Source: Acidobacteriota bacterium (GTDB lineage: Bacteria > Acidobacteriota > Terriglobia > Terriglobales > Acidobacteriaceae). From it: 45,294 bases of DNA. The DNA lies in the NCBI GenBank assembly GCA_028876335.1, contig JAGWSG010000041.1:1-45294 (forward strand), written 5' to 3'. Shown in pieces: positions 38,568 to 45,294 of the stretch. Below the pieces are notes generated by a model. That model saw only the letters and a list, made by a program, of their open reading frames with translations, did no database searches and was not told where the DNA came from. Within the stretch, counting starts at the first letter, position 1. Every line of letters starts with the position of its first letter. Position numbers and translations under genes: made by a program.

Positions 38568-38888
38568 GTGAGCACAAAATTAAGACTTGGGACTTTGATA
38601 TTTCTTGCGCTATGCGCACTCGCAACGGCACGGGCACAGAACGGCGGAAAAGATGTCTACACCGCGAAATGCCAGGGCTGCCATGGCGCGACCGGAATGG
38701 CTGATACCAATATGGGCAAAATGCTGAAGGTGAAGCCAGTAACGGACGCCAGTGTCAAGAAGATGAATTTAACAGAGATGGTCGACGCCGTCCGCAATGG
38801 TATGGGCAAGATGCAGGCGTATAAGGGTAAGTTGACGGATTCACAAATTAAGAGTTCGGTGGAGTATTTTCGAACTTTTGCAAAGTAG
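38568..38888 (+). CDS. Small monohaem cytochrome c (class I), copy 1
   Basis: Periplasmic electron carrier. The start is a GTG at 38568 (protein starts VSTKLRLG), with AAGGAG 8 nt upstream; an in-frame GTG at 38535 is less likely. The 106-aa precursor has a signal peptide (cleavage after about ATARA), one haem motif CQGCH and a Met-containing region (MGKMQAYKGKL) for the sixth ligand. It is a clear paralogue of the next gene (shared KAKC/TAKC, CHGA.G.ADT, KGKLT..QI...V.YFR). It may shuttle electrons between the inner-membrane cytochrome and the decahaem protein. Confidence 0.9.
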   Translation: MSTKLRLGTLIFLALCALATARAQNGGKDVYTAKCQGCHGATGMADTNMGKMLKVKPVTDASVKKMNLTEMVDAVRNGMGKMQAYKGKLTDSQIKSSVEYFRTFAK

Positions 38889-39002
38889 TGGAAAAAAGTA
38901 CGACAAAAACCGAGGCATCACGGTGCTGGCCGGGTTAATTATGGAGAGAGTGTTCAAAACGGCGCCAATAGCCGCGATAATGAACCTTGAAGGAGCGAAA
39001 AA

Positions 39003-39323
39003 ATGAAAATGTTGGTGCGATCGATGTTGATGCTGGCTGCGGGTGTTGCTTTTGCGGCCTCTACCTGCGCTGCCCAGTCTGCCGGCGCGGCAACTTACAA
39101 GGCGAAGTGCCAGATGTGTCATGGCGCCAAGGGAGAAGCCGATACACCTACCGCGAAGATGATGAAGGTGCTTCCGCTTTCTTCTCCGGAAATGAAGAAA
39201 CTCTCTGAAGCGGACATGGTCAAGTCCACTGAAAACGGTAAGGGGAAGATGCCTGCATTTAAAGGCAAGCTGACCACTGAACAGATCACGGAAGCCGTTA
39301 AGTACTTCCGCTCACTGAAGTAG
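39003..39323 (+). CDS. Small monohaem cytochrome c (class I), copy 2
   Basis: A 106-aa precursor with a signal peptide (cleavage after about STCAA), one CQMCH motif and GKMPAFKGKLT carrying the likely Met ligand. AAGGAG lies 7 nt before the ATG. It is a tandem paralogue of the gene 114 bp upstream. Differences around the haem (K-rich KMMKVLPLSSPEMKK against KMLKVKPVTDASVKK) suggest slightly different partners or potentials. Confidence 0.9.
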   Translation: MKMLVRSMLMLAAGVAFAASTCAAQSAGAATYKAKCQMCHGAKGEADTPTAKMMKVLPLSSPEMKKLSEADMVKSTENGKGKMPAFKGKLTTEQITEAVKYFRSLK

Positions 39324-39333
39324 TTTGACTGAG

Positions 39334-39356
39334 TCCGGCCCGAGGCACGGGCCGGA
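39334..39356 (+). other. Intercistronic hairpin (cytochrome/ImcH-like gap)
   Basis: TCCGGCCCG and CGGGCCGGA form a perfect 9-bp GC-rich stem with a 5-nt loop, followed by TCTT only. It lies 27 nt before the ATG of the next gene and overlaps no coding region. It might partly end transcription. Confidence 0.6.
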
Positions 39357-39382
39357 TCTTAATCCGCGGGGGCAGCAGGTTC

Positions 39383-40843
39383 ATGCTGGAAAAATTTCGT
39401 CAGAACTGGGTGCGACCGGCGCTGTTCTTCGGTAACAATCCCATCAGCCTTTTAGGCGGCGCCATCACAACCGCCGCCGGCGTCACGATGATCAGCTACT
39501 GGGTCATCGAGCTCTTCAGCCGGTCGATCAATAATCCTTATCTCAACATCATCTTTTACCTGATATTGCCTGCACTTTTCATTGTGGGCCTGGGATTAAT
39601 CCCCATCGGTGTATTTCTGCGCCGAAGGAATCTCAGAGCAGCGGGTGCAATTCCCTCCGAGTTTCCTAAAGTTGACCTCAACGACAGAATCTTTCGGCAC
39701 GGTGTTGATATCGTGCTCGTCGCCACCATTATCAATCTGCTTGTTGTTTCCATAGCTAGCTATCGTGGTGCAGCGTACATGGACTCACCGCAATTCTGCG
39801 GCCAGGCCTGCCATGTGATGAAGCCCGAATACACTGCATATTTGGTTTCTCCGCACTCGCATGTGGCCTGCGTTGAGTGCCATATTGGCACCGGAGCTGA
39901 ATCGTACGTCGAAGCGAAAATCAATGGCACCAAACAGTTAATTGAGGTTACTACTCATCCCTTTGCGCACCTTGCGCCAAACATCATTCCCAATTATCCC
40001 GAGCCAATTCCTTCTCCGGTTCGCAACCTTCGCCCCGCACGAGAAATATGCGAAAGCTGCCATACGCCCGATAGGTTCGTCGGTGAAAAACTGCTCGTAA
40101 AGTCAACTTTCGCTGATGATGAGCAGAATTCAGAGACACAGACGGTCGTTGTACTTCATCTTGGCGGTGTCGACTCGCTTTCTCATTTAACCGGCATCCA
40201 TGGAATCCATCTCGGTCACATCGAATACATTGCAACCGACGAGGAAAGACAGACCATTCCCTGGGTTGAAAAAACCAATGCAGACGGCTCCAAGACAGTT
40301 TTTGCGACCGCTGCATTGAAGGGCGCTACACCGCAAGGAGAGCGCCGGGTGATGGATTGCATTGATTGTCATAATCGTGCTGCCCACTCAATGCAGACTC
40401 CTGAAGATGCCCTGAATCGTGCCATGGCGGAAGGTGCAATCAGCCCCAAGATTCCCTGGGTGCACAAAGAAGGCATGGAACTGCTGAAGGCGACTTATCC
40501 TTCTCAGGAAGTCGCCAGCGAGAAAATCCCGGCAGAATTGATTGCATATTATCGTTCACAGCATCCGGAAGTTCTCACCACGCAAGCCAGTCTGGTGGAT
40601 GCGGCGGGTAAGGAGCTTTACAGGATTTACTCGCAAAACGTGTTTCCTTCAATGAAAGTTACATGGGGTACTCATCCGAACAATATTGGTCACATGAGTT
40701 ACCCTGGCTGCTTCCGTTGTCATGATGGAGACCACACGGCCAATGATGGCAAATCGATTCCTCAAGACTGTTCGGTCTGCCATAACCTGCTTGCGGTTGA
40801 TGAACCGCATCCGCAGGTTCTCAAGGACCTCGGCATCAATTGA
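39383..40843 (+). CDS. ImcH-like NapC/NirT-family inner-membrane multihaem cytochrome c
   Basis: Likely quinol:cytochrome c oxidoreductase that joins the quinone pool to the periplasmic carriers. The 486-aa protein has three membrane segments (about 21-44, 54-78 and 107-126), then a periplasmic part with six haem motifs: a CX3CH (Cys139) in CGQACHVMKPEY, and CxxCH at Cys163, 223, 326, 443 and 463. The NapC-like core is the first part. Geobacter ImcH, needed for electron transfer to high-potential acceptors, has three membrane segments and seven haem motifs; this protein shows six. It ends the operon, with a terminator 18 nt on. Confidence 0.88.
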   Translation: MLEKFRQNWVRPALFFGNNPISLLGGAITTAAGVTMISYWVIELFSRSINNPYLNIIFYLILPALFIVGLGLIPIGVFLRRRNLRAAGAIPSEFPKVDLNDRIFRHGVDIVLVATIINLLVVSIASYRGAAYMDSPQFCGQACHVMKPEYTAYLVSPHSHVACVECHIGTGAESYVEAKINGTKQLIEVTTHPFAHLAPNIIPNYPEPIPSPVRNLRPAREICESCHTPDRFVGEKLLVKSTFADDEQNSETQTVVVLHLGGVDSLSHLTGIHGIHLGHIEYIATDEERQTIPWVEKTNADGSKTVFATAALKGATPQGERRVMDCIDCHNRAAHSMQTPEDALNRAMAEGAISPKIPWVHKEGMELLKATYPSQEVASEKIPAELIAYYRSQHPEVLTTQASLVDAAGKELYRIYSQNVFPSMKVTWGTHPNNIGHMSYPGCFRCHDGDHTANDGKSIPQDCSVCHNLLAVDEPHPQVLKDLGIN

Positions 40844-40860
40844 CTATCAAATTTGATGAT

Positions 40861-40895
40861 GAAGGGTAGCCCAAAGGAGCTACCCTTCTTGTTTT
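40861..40895 (+). terminator. Rho-independent terminator of the cytochrome operon
   Basis: GAAGGGTAGC (40861-40870) and GCTACCCTTC (40879-40888) form a perfect 10-bp stem with an 8-nt loop, followed by TTGTTTT. It is the only hairpin in this gene set with a proper T-run, 18 nt past the last stop codon. Confidence 0.85.
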
Positions 40896-40954
40896 CATGC
40901 CTTGTACGCAGGTATGGTAGGCTGGCTTTTCGATATTGAGGTGACTAACTTCTT

Positions 40955-42421
40955 ATGAGTTCCTCCCATCCCCTGCACTTCAATCTGATTGCCGCGGCAC
41001 ATGCGGCTATGATCGAGCGCGGATTTCAGCCAGACTTCCCGGAAGGAACTGAATCCGAGTTAAAAGAGATTTCCGCTGAGCCCCCCATCGGTGCTTCTGA
41101 TCAATTTCAGGATCTTCGTCACTTGCTTTGGTCTTCCATTGACAACGACACGTCCAAAGACCTTGACCAGATTGAATGGGCGGAACGCCTTTCGGATGGC
41201 CGTATTCGCATTCTTGTCGGCGTTGCTGATGTAGACGTACGGGTCGTGCAGGGCAGCATTATTGATAGTCACGCTCGTTCAGAGACCACTTCGGTGTATA
41301 CGGGTGTCAAAGTATTTCCCATGCTGCCAACTGAGCTCTCCGAGGGAATCACTTCGCTGAACGAGAACGAAGACCGTGCAGCTGTTGTAATTGAGTTCAC
41401 CATCAGCCCCGGCGGTTGCGTGGCAGACGGCAAGGCCTACCGTGCCATCGTTCGCAATCAGGCTCAGCTCGCATACAATTCGGTTGGCGAATGGCTGGAA
41501 GGCTCAGGTCCCGCTCCCGAGAAAGTCGCAGCCAACGCGGATTTGGCTGCGCAACTTAAGCTTCAGGATGAAGCCGCGCTCCATATGGTCGGCTGCCGCT
41601 TTCAACACGGGGCGCTCGACCTGGAAACTGTTGAGACTCGTCCAGTGATGCTCGCTGACGAAGCCGTCGATATTAAGAAGCTTCAAAAGAATCGCGCCAC
41701 TTCGTTGATCGAGGAATTCATGGTTTCAGCCAACGGTGTGATTGCACGAACGTTTGAGCAGGCCGGTGTAGCTTCAATCCGGCGCGTTGTCCGCACGCCA
41801 AAGCGCTGGGACCGCATTGTGCAGATGGCCGATGGGCTGGGGACGCATTTACCCCAGGAACCCGACTCCAAAGCACTGAATGATTTTCTTCTTGCCCAGC
41901 GCTCCAAAGACCCGGATCATTTTCCTGATCTCTCTCTCACGATTGTCAAACTGATGGGGCCCGGCGAATATGTGCTGGTCAGGCCTAATGAATCTTCACC
42001 GGGGCATTTCGGGCTCGCAGTGCAGGACTACACGCACAGCACCGCTCCAAATCGGCGATTTCCTGACATGGTGACGCAGCGGTTGCTCAAAGCACTCTTT
42101 GAAAAGAAGTCCCAGCCCTATTCGCAAGACGACCTGGAGGCAATTGCCCAGCGCTGCACACTTATGGAAGATGCCGCCCGAAAAGTGGAACGCGAAATGC
42201 AAAAGCGCATTGCCGCCGTTGTCCTCCATCCGCGCATTGGGCAAAGCTTCCGCGGAATTATCACCGGAGTAAATCAATATGGCACTTTTGTACGCACCCT
42301 CGATCCGCATGCGGAAGGAATGGTGGTGCGAGGTGGAAAGGGCCTGGATGTTGGAGACAAAGTTATCGTAAAGCTGGTTTCCACAAATCCGGAACGAGGC
42401 TTTATCGATTTTGCGGCGTAG
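40955..42421 (+). CDS. RNB-domain exoribonuclease (RNase II/R family), short form
   Basis: 3'-to-5' exoribonuclease family. The 488-aa protein has an RNB domain that starts almost at once (no cold-shock domains) and a C-terminal S1-like domain (FRGIITGVNQYGTFVRTLD). The active-site cluster reads SID63NDTSKD69LD71Q72. Aligned with E. coli RNase II Asp201, 207, 209 and 210, three Asp residues are kept and the last is Gln72. The most critical Asp (209 equivalent) is Asp71. The usual TAPNRRFPD/H motif is present (STAPNRRFPDMVTQRLL). Activity may be reduced or the substrate changed. It is separated from the cytochromes by a terminator. Confidence 0.87.
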   Translation: MSSSHPLHFNLIAAAHAAMIERGFQPDFPEGTESELKEISAEPPIGASDQFQDLRHLLWSSIDNDTSKDLDQIEWAERLSDGRIRILVGVADVDVRVVQGSIIDSHARSETTSVYTGVKVFPMLPTELSEGITSLNENEDRAAVVIEFTISPGGCVADGKAYRAIVRNQAQLAYNSVGEWLEGSGPAPEKVAANADLAAQLKLQDEAALHMVGCRFQHGALDLETVETRPVMLADEAVDIKKLQKNRATSLIEEFMVSANGVIARTFEQAGVASIRRVVRTPKRWDRIVQMADGLGTHLPQEPDSKALNDFLLAQRSKDPDHFPDLSLTIVKLMGPGEYVLVRPNESSPGHFGLAVQDYTHSTAPNRRFPDMVTQRLLKALFEKKSQPYSQDDLEAIAQRCTLMEDAARKVEREMQKRIAAVVLHPRIGQSFRGIITGVNQYGTFVRTLDPHAEGMVVRGGKGLDVGDKVIVKLVSTNPERGFIDFAA

Positions 42422-42436
42422 TGTTCAAGCAAAAAG

Positions 42437-43279
42437 TCAGCTGTGTGCCTGTTCACCGGCAGACGAGCCTTGCAGGTCGCTGCCTTTCGTGGAAGCGATG
42501 TTGCTGTCCAGGGCGGCCTGCGCGGTTGCTTTTTCGCCCGGATCTTCAATCCATAGACACACAATCCACCACACCAGCACCAGCAGATAGACGGCATTAT
42601 TGGCATTCATCAGCTTGTCAAACAGTCCAATCAGCCGTTCATATTCGGCCTGCGAATGCGGCATTGCATTCTTAGCAATCCATCCCCGAATGCCCTGAAG
42701 CGCGAGCTGCGAAATAGCCGCGGTCATGAGGCCAATCACGATGCGTTGTACGTGGCTATGCCAGCTGGAGCCGAACCTCCTGCCCAAAAGTAAAACAAGA
42801 ACACCCAACCCAATTGTCAGAACATCGGTCAGCAGCGTCATCTTTTGCGCCATCACTTGCATCAGCGTCAAGTGCGCAAGCAGTCCGTTCGCCGTGACTG
42901 CTTTCCATTGCGGCCAGGGACCCCAGAAAAACAACACGCCGCCACCCACAATCAGCAGGCTCGCAGTGAAGGTGATCCACCACTTCTTCTGTGCTCCCTT
43001 GAACCCTCTTCGCGCCATCTCCACCACAACCAGTACATCGATCACTGCGGAAATGTCCGCCATGGTGATGAAGATTTCGCCCATGGTGATTTGTGGGATC
43101 CTGCCGTAAAGCAGTCGGCTTGAGACCAGCCGTAGCGCCGCCAGTGCGATGCTGGCTGTAAACCAGGGAAAACGTTTCGTCCGTTCGCGCCCCAGCAGCA
43201 CCACGAGCAGAACCAAATGGGCGGCAAAAGTCAATATCCACAAAATCTGAACGGCGGTAAACGGAAAATTCCAGTGCAT
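42437..43279 (-). CDS. Integral membrane protein of unknown function
   Basis: A 280-aa protein with about seven hydrophobic segments: VQILWILTFAAHLVLLVVLLG at the N-terminus, then segments at about 34-52, 68-86, 101-120, 146-162, 175-195 and 228-244. The 35-residue cytoplasmic tail is hydrophilic. AGGA lies 6 nt before the ATG. No motif points to a function. It converges on the RNB gene with 15 bp between and has the tRNA-Arg gene upstream. Confidence 0.75.
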   Translation of the reverse strand: MHWNFPFTAVQILWILTFAAHLVLLVVLLGRERTKRFPWFTASIALAALRLVSSRLLYGRIPQITMGEIFITMADISAVIDVLVVVEMARRGFKGAQKKWWITFTASLLIVGGGVLFFWGPWPQWKAVTANGLLAHLTLMQVMAQKMTLLTDVLTIGLGVLVLLLGRRFGSSWHSHVQRIVIGLMTAAISQLALQGIRGWIAKNAMPHSQAEYERLIGLFDKLMNANNAVYLLVLVWWIVCLWIEDPGEKATAQAALDSNIASTKGSDLQGSSAGEQAHS

Positions 43280-43370
43280 GCAAGTCCTGTCGGGTTACGC
43301 ACGCCGGGCGAGCTGACCTCACATCATGTAGGGTTTGTGTGTAGGTATGGGCGCGGCGGGTTACGAGATA

Positions 43371-43447
43371 TGGTGCGCCCGGAGAGATTCGAACTCCCGA
43401 CCTAATGCTCCGGAGGCATTCGCTCTATCCAGCTGAGCTACGGGCGC
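43371..43447 (-). tRNA. tRNA-Arg, anticodon CCG
   Basis: Folds into a full cloverleaf on the minus strand, 77 nt including an encoded CCA. Acceptor arms GCGCCCG and CGGGCGC pair fully; the D arm GCTCAGCTGGATAGAGC, anticodon stem-loop AATGC-CTCCGGA-GCATT (anticodon CCG, reads CGG) and T loop GTTCGAATC are all present. No integrase or attachment-site repeat was seen next to it. Confidence 0.97.
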
Positions 43448-43501
43448 GCTCTTCCAGCATACCGCATTTCAAGGCACGCCACAGGCCCCAATCGGGCCAC
43501 C

Positions 43502-43777
43502 TCAGCCTGCGTCGCGCGCAGCGTCACGTTGTTGCCGCAGCTCTTCCATCACGCTCTGGATCAGTGTCTTTGCCCCTTCCATCCCGGAGATGACCGCCTG
43601 CAGGTCCAAGGCTGGTTTTCCAGGGTTGCGGCTCGACGTGCAGTACACACCATGCTGTCCCACCATAATGAGGGAATCGGTCAGCAGATCCAGCGCCACC
43701 GCCAGCCGCCCGCGCTCCAGGCCCATCATGAACTCGTGCTGCTCCAGATCAGTCTTTCTATCGTCAAAAACACTCAT
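43502..43777 (-). CDS. Small hypothetical protein
   Basis: A 91-aa protein of mainly helical character (TDLEQHEFMMGLERGRLAVAL..., and a C-terminal coiled-coil-like MEELRQQRDAARDAG). No signal peptide, membrane segment or motif I know. The ATG at 43777 has TAGGCT 6 nt upstream, which could be a -10 box for a leaderless message; TAGG could alternatively act as a weak ribosome-binding site. It lies between the tRNA gene and the divergent rpsA. Confidence 0.6.
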   Translation of the reverse strand: MSVFDDRKTDLEQHEFMMGLERGRLAVALDLLTDSLIMVGQHGVYCTSSRNPGKPALDLQAVISGMEGAKTLIQSVMEELRQQRDAARDAG

Positions 43778-43852
43778 TGATCCAGCCTACCGGATTGCGG
43801 GCTCGTCCGGTAAAACCGTCACCCCGCATGGGACAATAAGAAAGTAAACGCC

Positions 43853-45294
43853 ATGACCGACGAAGTTCCTGAACTCCCCGCCACTGAAGCTCCCATGCCC
43901 ACCGCTCCTGAACCTACGCCGGAGCCTGAACCGATTGCTGCGCCCGAACCCGAGGAGTCCTTCGCGGACATCCTTGCGGACTTTGACCGCGCCCATAAGC
44001 CAAAGGCGCAGGACGGCTCCGCCCAGTTGCAGGGCACCGTCATAACCATCGATGCGGAGCGCGTCTTCCTCGACATTGGGTACAAGATTGAAGGTGTCCT
44101 GCCCCGTGCGGCGTTCGAGCGTGACAAGGTTCCGGTAAAGCCTGGCGATGTCGTTCCCGTTTCCATCAAGGGCCGCACCGAGGACGGTTATTACAACCTT
44201 TCCCGCTTCAAGGTTGCCCAACCGCACGACTGGACGGCTCTGGAAGAAGCGTTCGCGCAGAAGCTCGCCGTAGTCGGCACCGTGACCGGTGTCGTCAAAG
44301 GTGGACTCACAGTCGATCTCGGCGTGCGCGCCTTCATGCCCGCCAGCCGCAGTGGAACGCGCGATGCAGCTGAGCTTGAAAAGCTCGTCGGCACAGAAAT
44401 CACCTGCCGCATCACCAAGCTCGACACGACGGAAGAAGACGTTGTCGTCGATCGCCGCGTCGTGCTGGAAGAGCAGGCTCTTGCCGCCGCGCAGGACAGG
44501 CTCACCGCACTGAAGGAAGGCGATACTGTCGCAGGAACCGTGCGCAGCCTTACCAGCTATGGGGCCTTCGTCGATCTTGGCGGCTTCGACGGACTGCTTC
44601 ATGTAAGTGACATTGCATGGACACGCATCAGCAAGCCGGAAGATGCGCTCACTGTTGGTCAGCAGATTGAGGTACGCATCCTCAAGATTGATCCAGAGAC
44701 AAAGAAGCTGTCACTCGGCCTCAAGCAGCTCACACCTGAGCCATGGGAATCGGTACCGCTGAAATATCAGCCCAACCAGCGCGTTCGTGGAACGGTTGTT
44801 CGCCTCACGGATTTTGGCGCATTCGTTGAACTCGAGCCAGGTGTCGAGGGTCTAATTCACATATCAGAGATGGCGTGGGGTAAGAAGGTTCGTCATCCCT
44901 CTGACGTCTTGAAACAGGGCGATTGGGTGGATGCTGTTGTTCTTTCTATCAAGCCAGAGGAACGCCGGCTTGCTCTGGGGCTCAAGCAGACGGTCACCGA
45001 TCCCTGGAGTGAGATTCCACAGCGCTTTCCGGTTGGCGCACAGGTGGAGGGTCCAGTGACAAAACTGATGAAGTTCGGCGCGTTTGTGCAGATTGCCGAT
45101 GGTGTTGAGGGTCTTGTTCACATCAGCGAGATGGTTGCGGATCGTCGTCTCAACCATCCGTCGGAAGTCGTCCGTGAAGGGCAAACGGTACAGGCGCAGG
45201 TTCTCGGTATTGACACTGCCAAGCGCCAGATCAAGCTCAGCATGAAGCAACTTATCCCCACCGGACTTGACGAGTATTTTGCTGAACACAACGT
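43853..45294 (+). CDS. rpsA: 30S ribosomal protein S1 (5' part, runs off the window)
   Basis: mRNA-binding protein of the small ribosomal subunit. The frame is open from the ATG at 43853 (MTDEVPELP) to the window end, 480 codons with no stop. After a ~35-residue acidic Pro/Glu-rich tail, five S1 repeats are visible: LQGTVITIDAERVFLDIGYK, VVGTVTGVVKGGLTVDLG, VAGTVRSLTSYGAFVDLG, VRGTVVRLTDFGAFVELE and VEGPVTKLMKFGAFVQIA. The sixth repeat usual in the long form would lie outside. Confidence 0.96.
   Translation, partial: MTDEVPELPATEAPMPTAPEPTPEPEPIAAPEPEESFADILADFDRAHKPKAQDGSAQLQGTVITIDAERVFLDIGYKIEGVLPRAAFERDKVPVKPGDVVPVSIKGRTEDGYYNLSRFKVAQPHDWTALEEAFAQKLAVVGTVTGVVKGGLTVDLGVRAFMPASRSGTRDAAELEKLVGTEITCRITKLDTTEEDVVVDRRVVLEEQALAAAQDRLTALKEGDTVAGTVRSLTSYGAFVDLGGFDGLLHVSDIAWTRISKPEDALTVGQQIEVRILKIDPETKKLSLGLKQLTPEPWESVPLKYQPNQRVRGTVVRLTDFGAFVELEPGVEGLIHISEMAWGKKVRHPSDVLKQGDWVDAVVLSIKPEERRLALGLKQTVTDPWSEIPQRFPVGAQVEGPVTKLMKFGAFVQIADGVEGLVHISEMVADRRLNHPSEVVREGQTVQAQVLGIDTAKRQIKLSMKQLIPTGLDEYFAEHN

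Noticed and set aside
43371-43447. tRNA-Arg as an integration site for a mobile element
   Set aside because: No integrase, no direct repeat of the tRNA end and no change in gene style on either side.
43787-44602. Minus-strand open frame of 271 codons opposite rpsA
   Set aside because: A shadow of the S1 repeats; rpsA on the plus strand is certain.

Overview
The window looks like a chromosomal segment of an acidobacterium, most likely of the Terriglobia (subdivision 1). Pointers are a large Oar-like protein (carboxypeptidase-regulatory domain fused to a TonB-receptor-type barrel), an RNase E/G with a huge disordered insertion, Lps/KDO synthesis (a diderm envelope), NtrYX, and a DmsE/MtrA plus MtrB/PioB pair. 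This is judged from gene content alone; no database search was possible. Base composition looks even throughout. I see no insertion sequence, prophage, integrase or CRISPR array.

Layout. 1-9.6 kb (minus strand): the rod-shape and wall-elongation cluster mreB-mreC-mreD-mrdA(PBP2)-rodA, followed by rne/rng and a terminator at the window edge. 9.8-14.4 kb: an aldehyde dehydrogenase, a membrane-anchored protein of unknown function, and a divergent lrp-like regulator/alanine dehydrogenase pair with a 12-bp inverted repeat between them. 14.4-18.7 kb: an NtrY-type histidine kinase and NtrX-type regulator that overlap by 4 bp. The regulator has lost the GAFTGA sigma-54 contact loop. 18.8-24.4 kb: an MFS transporter, a secreted hypothetical protein, a small His/Cys-containing membrane protein and the Oar-like outer-membrane protein. 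24.7-32.9 kb: pyrG, an HhH-like protein, kdsA, two unknown minus-strand genes, mnmG and a secreted S58 (DmpA-type) peptidase.

32.9-40.9 kb is the most interesting part. A Crp/Fnr-family regulator diverges from a five-gene set: a decahaem DmsE/MtrA-like cytochrome, an MtrB/PioB-like outer-membrane barrel, two paralogous small monohaem cytochromes c, and an ImcH/NapC-type inner-membrane multihaem cytochrome. Together they could carry electrons between the quinone pool and the outside of the cell. The regulator's recognition helix is CRP-like (R-E-T-V-T-R), and the region between it and the cytochromes holds two TGTGA-N6-TCAC[A/G] palindromes. One is placed as expected for class II activation of the cytochrome operon. 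Each of three intercistronic gaps contains a strong hairpin without a U-tract, and a real terminator closes the set.

40.9-45.3 kb: an RNB-domain ribonuclease with one changed active-site position, an integral membrane protein, tRNA-Arg(CCG), a small unknown gene, and the first 480 codons of rpsA, which runs off the window end.

Eight starts across the window have a TANNNT box only 5-8 nt upstream and little sign of a Shine-Dalgarno sequence, which suggests leaderless transcripts. Other genes have clear GGAGG-type sites.
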